In this document: positions 43,047 to 45,988 of the stretch, piece after piece
Layout: each line of letters starts with the position of its first letter
How positions within the stretch are numbered: position 1 is the first letter of the stretch
Source: Kiritimatiellia bacterium
GTDB lineage: Bacteria; Verrucomicrobiota; Kiritimatiellia; RFP12; UBA1067
Reading direction: 5' to 3'
NCBI GenBank assembly: GCA_017427485.1
Contig: JAFRSR010000107.1
Location: forward strand, 1 to 45,988
DNA length: 45,988 nt
Made by a program: the position numbers and the translations under genes
Notes under the pieces: model-generated
Seen by the model: only the letters and a program-made list of their open reading frames with translations
The model's database searches: none
What the model was told of the DNA's origin: nothing

Positions 43047-43076
43047 TTGGCAAAAGTCAGAAAATGATGGTACAAT
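43047..43076 (+). promoter_or_regulatory. Promoter of the small lipoprotein gene
   Basis: TTGGCA (43047-43052), an 18-bp spacer, TGG-TACAAT (-10 at 43071-43076). GAGGTGG and the ATG at 43112 follow. Confidence 0.7.
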
Positions 43077-43111
43077 TTCCTCACTTCTTGGAAGAGAAAG
43101 CGAGGTGGATC

Positions 43112-43633
43112 ATGAACTTCACACGTCAAACATTCTTGTTGTTGGGCTTGGGCGGCTTGCTGGCAGGCTGCGTGACGCCAACCGATATGGGGTATGTAAC
43201 TCCTGTCGAGCCTGTCTACAACACGGCGCCGGCCTACTATGCAACGCCGGTCTCGGGGTATTCCACGATGACAGTCTATGACGGTTACCATCCTGGCTAT
43301 GGCGGCCCCCGCTATCCGCATCATCGTCCGCCAGCGTATGGGCATGGCCACGGCGAGCGAGGGCATGGTGGGCATGACGCTCCCAGACATAGTACATATG
43401 GTGGACGTGGCAGTCTTTCCAAGCCCGGTGCCCAGACTACGCGCTCTGGGACGCCTACTGCTCGTCCAAGCACGCCCGCTACTCGCTCAAGTGCGCCCTC
43501 GAACCAAGCAGGAGGGGGACACAGCTCATCAGGAAGGCCGAAGCTGGCATCCGGTGGCAAGCTCAAGTTGCCGACGCGGAAAGATTCGTCCAGCAAGGCT
43601 CCTTCTGGCAAGGGCGGAGGCCGCAAGAAATAG
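43112..43633 (+). CDS. Small low-complexity lipoprotein
   Basis: The 173-residue protein has a lipoprotein signal peptide with the lipobox LLAGC (Cys21), then a Tyr/Pro/Gly-rich stretch (YVTPVEPVYNTAPAYYATPV). A His/Gly-rich stretch (HHRPPAYGHGHGERGHGGHD) and a Ser/Thr/Pro-rich, basic tail ending GGGRKK follow. The His cluster could bind metal; nothing more can be said. I start at 43112 because promoter and Shine-Dalgarno fit. The open frame extends upstream to 42884, but that part lies across the tRNA-Leu gene. Confidence 0.75.
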   Translation: MNFTRQTFLLLGLGGLLAGCVTPTDMGYVTPVEPVYNTAPAYYATPVSGYSTMTVYDGYHPGYGGPRYPHHRPPAYGHGHGERGHGGHDAPRHSTYGGRGSLSKPGAQTTRSGTPTARPSTPATRSSAPSNQAGGGHSSSGRPKLASGGKLKLPTRKDSSSKAPSGKGGGRKK

Positions 43634-43640
43634 CGGATTG

Positions 43641-43649
43641 TGGTATACT
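43641..43649 (+). promoter_or_regulatory. Extended -10 promoter of the TPP riboswitch-thiC unit
   Basis: TGG-TATACT (-10 at 43644-43649), with transcription expected to begin near 43656, just before the riboswitch. Confidence 0.7.
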
Positions 43650-43663
43650 ATCCGCCGTGGATG

Positions 43664-43747
43664 ATTCGGGGTGCTGCCGGACACGGTGTCCGGGTGCTGA
43701 GATGAAACCCGTGAACTTGAACAGGGTAATGCCTGCGAAAGGATGTT
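43664..43747 (+). promoter_or_regulatory. TPP riboswitch (THI element)
   Basis: The conserved parts are present in order: GGGGTGC, a stem GGACAC/GTGTCC, GCTGAGATGAAACCC, GTGAACTTGAACAGGGTAAT and GCCTGCGAAAGGA. The AAAGGA at the end of the aptamer is also the Shine-Dalgarno of thiC, 8 nt from its ATG. Binding of thiamine pyrophosphate should therefore hide the ribosome site directly. No separate terminator hairpin is visible. Confidence 0.95.
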
Positions 43748-43750
43748 GAG

Positions 43751-45052
43751 ATGACACAGCTCGAAGCGGCCCGTCAGGGCCTTGTGACCGATGCGATGAA
43801 GACCGTCGCGTCGGATGAAAACGTCGGCGTCGAAACGGTGCGCGCCGCGGTGGCGGACGGCACGGCCGTGATTCCGCTCAATCCCGCGCACGCGAACTGC
43901 CAGCCCGTGGGCGTGGGGCGGATGTTCACGACGAAGATCAACGCGAACCTCGGCCGCAGCGTGACGCACTCCGGGAAGGGCGACGAGCTGGAGAAACTTG
44001 CAATCGCGCTCAAGGCGGGTGCGGACTTCGTGATGGACCTCTCCGTGGGCGAGGACGTGAAGGCGATCCGCCAGGGCATGCTCGACGCGAGTCCCAAGCC
44101 CCTTGGCACCGTGCCCGTGTACGAGACGATCAGCCGTCTGAAGGGCGACATTCCTCACATGGACCCCTCGCTCCTCCTCGACGTCATTCGCGAGCAGGCC
44201 GAGCAGGGCGTCGACTTCATGACGCTCCACGCTGGCCTGCTCCTGAAGCAGATTCCCGCCGCGATGAAGCGCAAGATGGGCATCGTGAGCCGCGGCGGCT
44301 CCATCATGGCCGAGTGGATGATGGAGAACAACGCCGAGAATCCCCTCTACACGCGCTGGGACGAGGTGATGGACATCCTCGCGGCGCACGACGTGACCGT
44401 GTCGCTCGGCGACGGGATGCGTCCGGGCTGCCTCGCGGACGCCTCGGACGCGGCGCAGTTCGGCGAGCTGGACGTGCTGGGCGAGCTCGTGGACCGCTGC
44501 CGCGCGCGCGGCGTGCAGGTGATGGTGGAGGGGCCGGGCCACGTGCCGTTCAACCAAATTCAGATGAACATGGAGCGCGAGCAGGCGTGCTGCAAGGGCG
44601 CGCCGTTCTACGTGCTCGGGCCGGTGGTCACCGACATCGCGCCCGGCTACGACCACATCGTGAGCGCGATCGGTGCGACGGCGGCGGCCACCTACGGCGC
44701 GTCGCTCCTCTGCTACGTGACGCCCGCCGAGCACCTCGGCTTGCCCGACGGCGACGAGGTGCACCGTGGTTGCATCGCCTACAAGATCGCCGCGCACGCG
44801 GGCGACGTGGCGCGCGGCCTGCCGGGCGCGCGGGACCGTGACGACGCGATGTCCGACGCGCGCGCGGCCTTCGACTGGGACCGCCAGTTTTCGCTTTGCC
44901 TCGACCCCGCGCGCGCGAAGGCGCGCTGGCTTAAGACGCGTGCGTTCACGGACGAGGCGCACACGGACGATCACTGCTCGATGTGCGGCAAGGAGTTCTG
45001 CGCCGTGCGTACCTCCCGCCGCATCCGCGAACTCGCGGAGAAGGTGAAGTGA
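43751..45052 (+). CDS. thiC: Phosphomethylpyrimidine synthase
   Basis: The 433-residue radical-SAM enzyme turns aminoimidazole ribotide into the thiamine pyrimidine precursor HMP-P. Motifs are TKINANLGRS, GGDxMDLS-like ADFVMDLSVGED, SRGGSIMAEWM, GDGMRPGC, EGPGHVPFNQIQMNM and GPVVTDIAPGYDHI. The unusual C-terminal cluster site CX2CX4C is C409-SM-C412-GKEF-C417. The length fits the short bacterial form without the N-terminal extension. It is controlled by the TPP riboswitch immediately upstream. Its stop shares one base with the M1 peptidase start; no other thi genes are in the window. Confidence 0.97.
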   Translation: MTQLEAARQGLVTDAMKTVASDENVGVETVRAAVADGTAVIPLNPAHANCQPVGVGRMFTTKINANLGRSVTHSGKGDELEKLAIALKAGADFVMDLSVGEDVKAIRQGMLDASPKPLGTVPVYETISRLKGDIPHMDPSLLLDVIREQAEQGVDFMTLHAGLLLKQIPAAMKRKMGIVSRGGSIMAEWMMENNAENPLYTRWDEVMDILAAHDVTVSLGDGMRPGCLADASDAAQFGELDVLGELVDRCRARGVQVMVEGPGHVPFNQIQMNMEREQACCKGAPFYVLGPVVTDIAPGYDHIVSAIGATAAATYGASLLCYVTPAEHLGLPDGDEVHRGCIAYKIAAHAGDVARGLPGARDRDDAMSDARAAFDWDRQFSLCLDPARAKARWLKTRAFTDEAHTDDHCSMCGKEFCAVRTSRRIRELAEKVK

Positions 45053-45988
45053 TGGACTACGTTTATAAGCGATCCGAATTCAAGAGACCGCCGGCGCAGC
45101 TGGAGCATGTCGACCTGAAGCTTTCCTTCTACGAGGACCGTGTGGAGGCGTCCGGCACGCTCCACTGCCGCGCGCGGGAGACGATGCGCGAGATCGCGCT
45201 CGACTGCGACGGGAAGAAAGTGATCTACCCGCTCGACCGCGAATACGCGGCCGGCGAGCGGTTCACGGTGGCGGTGGAGCACGTCTCGCATCCCGACGGC
45301 AAGCGCCTGGAGGGCATCTACCGCGACGTAACCCCGGGGGAGGGACGCGCTCCTGCGCGTCCGCAGCAGTACATGAGCCAGTGCCAGCAGTACGGTTTCC
45401 AGCGCATCCTGCCCGTCATCGACGACTGCACGGCGAAATGCACGTTCCGCACCGTGCTGGAGGGCGACGCGCGCTACACGCACCTGATCTCCAACGGCGA
45501 TGTCGTGGAGAGGAGCGCGCTCGAGGGCGGACGCCAGCGCGTCGTCTACGAGATGCGGCGTCCGATGGCACCCTACCTGTTCCTCGCGTGCGCGGGCACG
45601 TGGGAGGTGCTGGCGGACGAGGTGGAGTACCCCGACACGCACCGGAAAGTGAAACTCGAGTACCTCGTGCCGCCAGGCCATCTCGACGGCGCGCGCGAGC
45701 CGATGCGCATCCTGAAGGAGTCCGTGCTGTTCCAGCACGAACTGACCGGCTACGAGTACCCGTTCGAGGTGTACCGCACGATCTGCATGGAGAAGTCGCT
45801 TTACGGCGGCATGGAGAACACGGGCAACACGACGATCATCACCGAGGCGGCGCTCATCGACGAAACAATCCCCGACCGGCGTCTCGTCTACGCCTACGGC
45901 GTGATCCCCCACGAGTACGAGCACAACCACTGCGGCAGCGGCGTGACGATGGAGACCGTGTTCGACATGTGGCTGAACGAGGCGTACA
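45052..45988 (+). CDS. M1 family aminopeptidase, 5' part (runs off the window)
   Basis: The first 312 codons of an M1 zinc aminopeptidase, probably of the alanyl aminopeptidase (PepN) branch. The substrate loop SLYGGMENTGNT corresponds to GAMEN (A replaced by G). The zinc motif is HEYEH followed after 18 residues by Glu (WLNEAY), so the catalytic core is complete up to the window end. The N-terminal beta-domain starts DYVYKRSEFKRPPAQLEHVD, and QQYMSQCQQYGFQRILPVID is typical of the family. An in-frame palindrome at 45340-45364 inserts GEGRAPAR before it. The ATG overlaps the thiC stop by one base (TGATG), so it probably shares the riboswitch-controlled transcript. Confidence 0.9.
   Translation, partial: MDYVYKRSEFKRPPAQLEHVDLKLSFYEDRVEASGTLHCRARETMREIALDCDGKKVIYPLDREYAAGERFTVAVEHVSHPDGKRLEGIYRDVTPGEGRAPARPQQYMSQCQQYGFQRILPVIDDCTAKCTFRTVLEGDARYTHLISNGDVVERSALEGGRQRVVYEMRRPMAPYLFLACAGTWEVLADEVEYPDTHRKVKLEYLVPPGHLDGAREPMRILKESVLFQHELTGYEYPFEVYRTICMEKSLYGGMENTGNTTIITEAALIDETIPDRRLVYAYGVIPHEYEHNHCGSGVTMETVFDMWLNEAY
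45340..45364 (+). repeat. In-frame palindromic element in the M1 peptidase gene
   Basis: GAGGGACGCGC, TCCT, GCGCGTCCGC: 8-bp arms (GGACGCGC/GCGCGTCC) and the AGGG-C-GCGC lead-in of the other copies. It codes for GEGRAPAR between conserved family blocks. Confidence 0.6.

Noticed and set aside
42884..43111. N-terminal extension of the small lipoprotein frame
   Set aside because: It runs across the tRNA-Leu gene and upstream of the gene's own promoter; lipobox and Shine-Dalgarno place the start at 43112.

Overview
The window is a GC-rich bacterial chromosome segment. It carries genes for a Gram-negative envelope (KDO transferase WaaA, lipoprotein), an autotransporter-associated beta-strand repeat protein, many secreted carbohydrate-active or putative catabolic proteins, Tat-like secreted Gfo/Idh/MocA proteins and a dihaem HzsA-like protein. 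Together these suggest the PVC superphylum, most likely a Kiritimatiellae/Verrucomicrobiota-type polysaccharide degrader. This placement is inference from gene content; there is no rRNA in the window.

Layout. Positions 56-3361 (minus) encode a secreted beta-strand repeat protein. 3615-6178 is an alanine/glycine-type Na+ symporter coupled to a class I aminotransferase. 6212-17487 is a sugar-catabolic and secreted-protein region: a GH27 alpha-galactosidase, an opposing XylR-type AraC regulator, a beta-helix protein, a broken ATPase gene, two tandem Gfo/Idh/MocA proteins, an endonuclease/exonuclease/phosphatase-fold protein and a heparinase II/III-type lyase. 17491-19478 is a metallophosphoesterase overlapping an ArdC-like protein whose zinc site is degenerate. 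19864-22347 is gyrB.

22481-27175 is an AT-richer accessory island. It holds three genes joined by ATGA overlaps (a voltage-gated-type ion channel with one frameshift, a membrane-anchored DUF4041-like/GIY-YIG protein, and a membrane protein with a TerB-like C-terminus), a remnant resembling ORF6N, and a VapBC toxin-antitoxin pair. This is the best candidate for an undescribed, possibly defensive, system. 27223-33865 returns to core genes: waaA, a TPR protein, a GMP synthase ATP-PPase subunit without glutaminase, PPi-dependent phosphofructokinase, ispE and pth. 33872-42727 holds secreted catabolic proteins: a DUF5703/GH95-like protein, a BPL-N amidotransferase-like protein, the HzsA-like dihaem protein and an M20 peptidase. 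It closes with tRNA-Tyr and tRNA-Leu (minus), a small lipoprotein, a TPP riboswitch with thiC, and the start of an M1 aminopeptidase that leaves the window.

Regulation visible in the DNA. Almost every transcription unit start has an extended -10 of the form TGnTAtaaT. Two genes (6212 and 37862) have no Shine-Dalgarno and begin 8 nt after the -10, so they are probably leaderless. A nearly identical 33-bp box, made of two TGCGCAAA half-sites 22 bp apart, lies 29 bp upstream of the -10 of both the beta-helix gene and the first Gfo/Idh gene. It is the likely operator of the adjacent AraC/XylR-type regulator. A family of about 30-bp palindromes lies in frame inside at least four coding genes.
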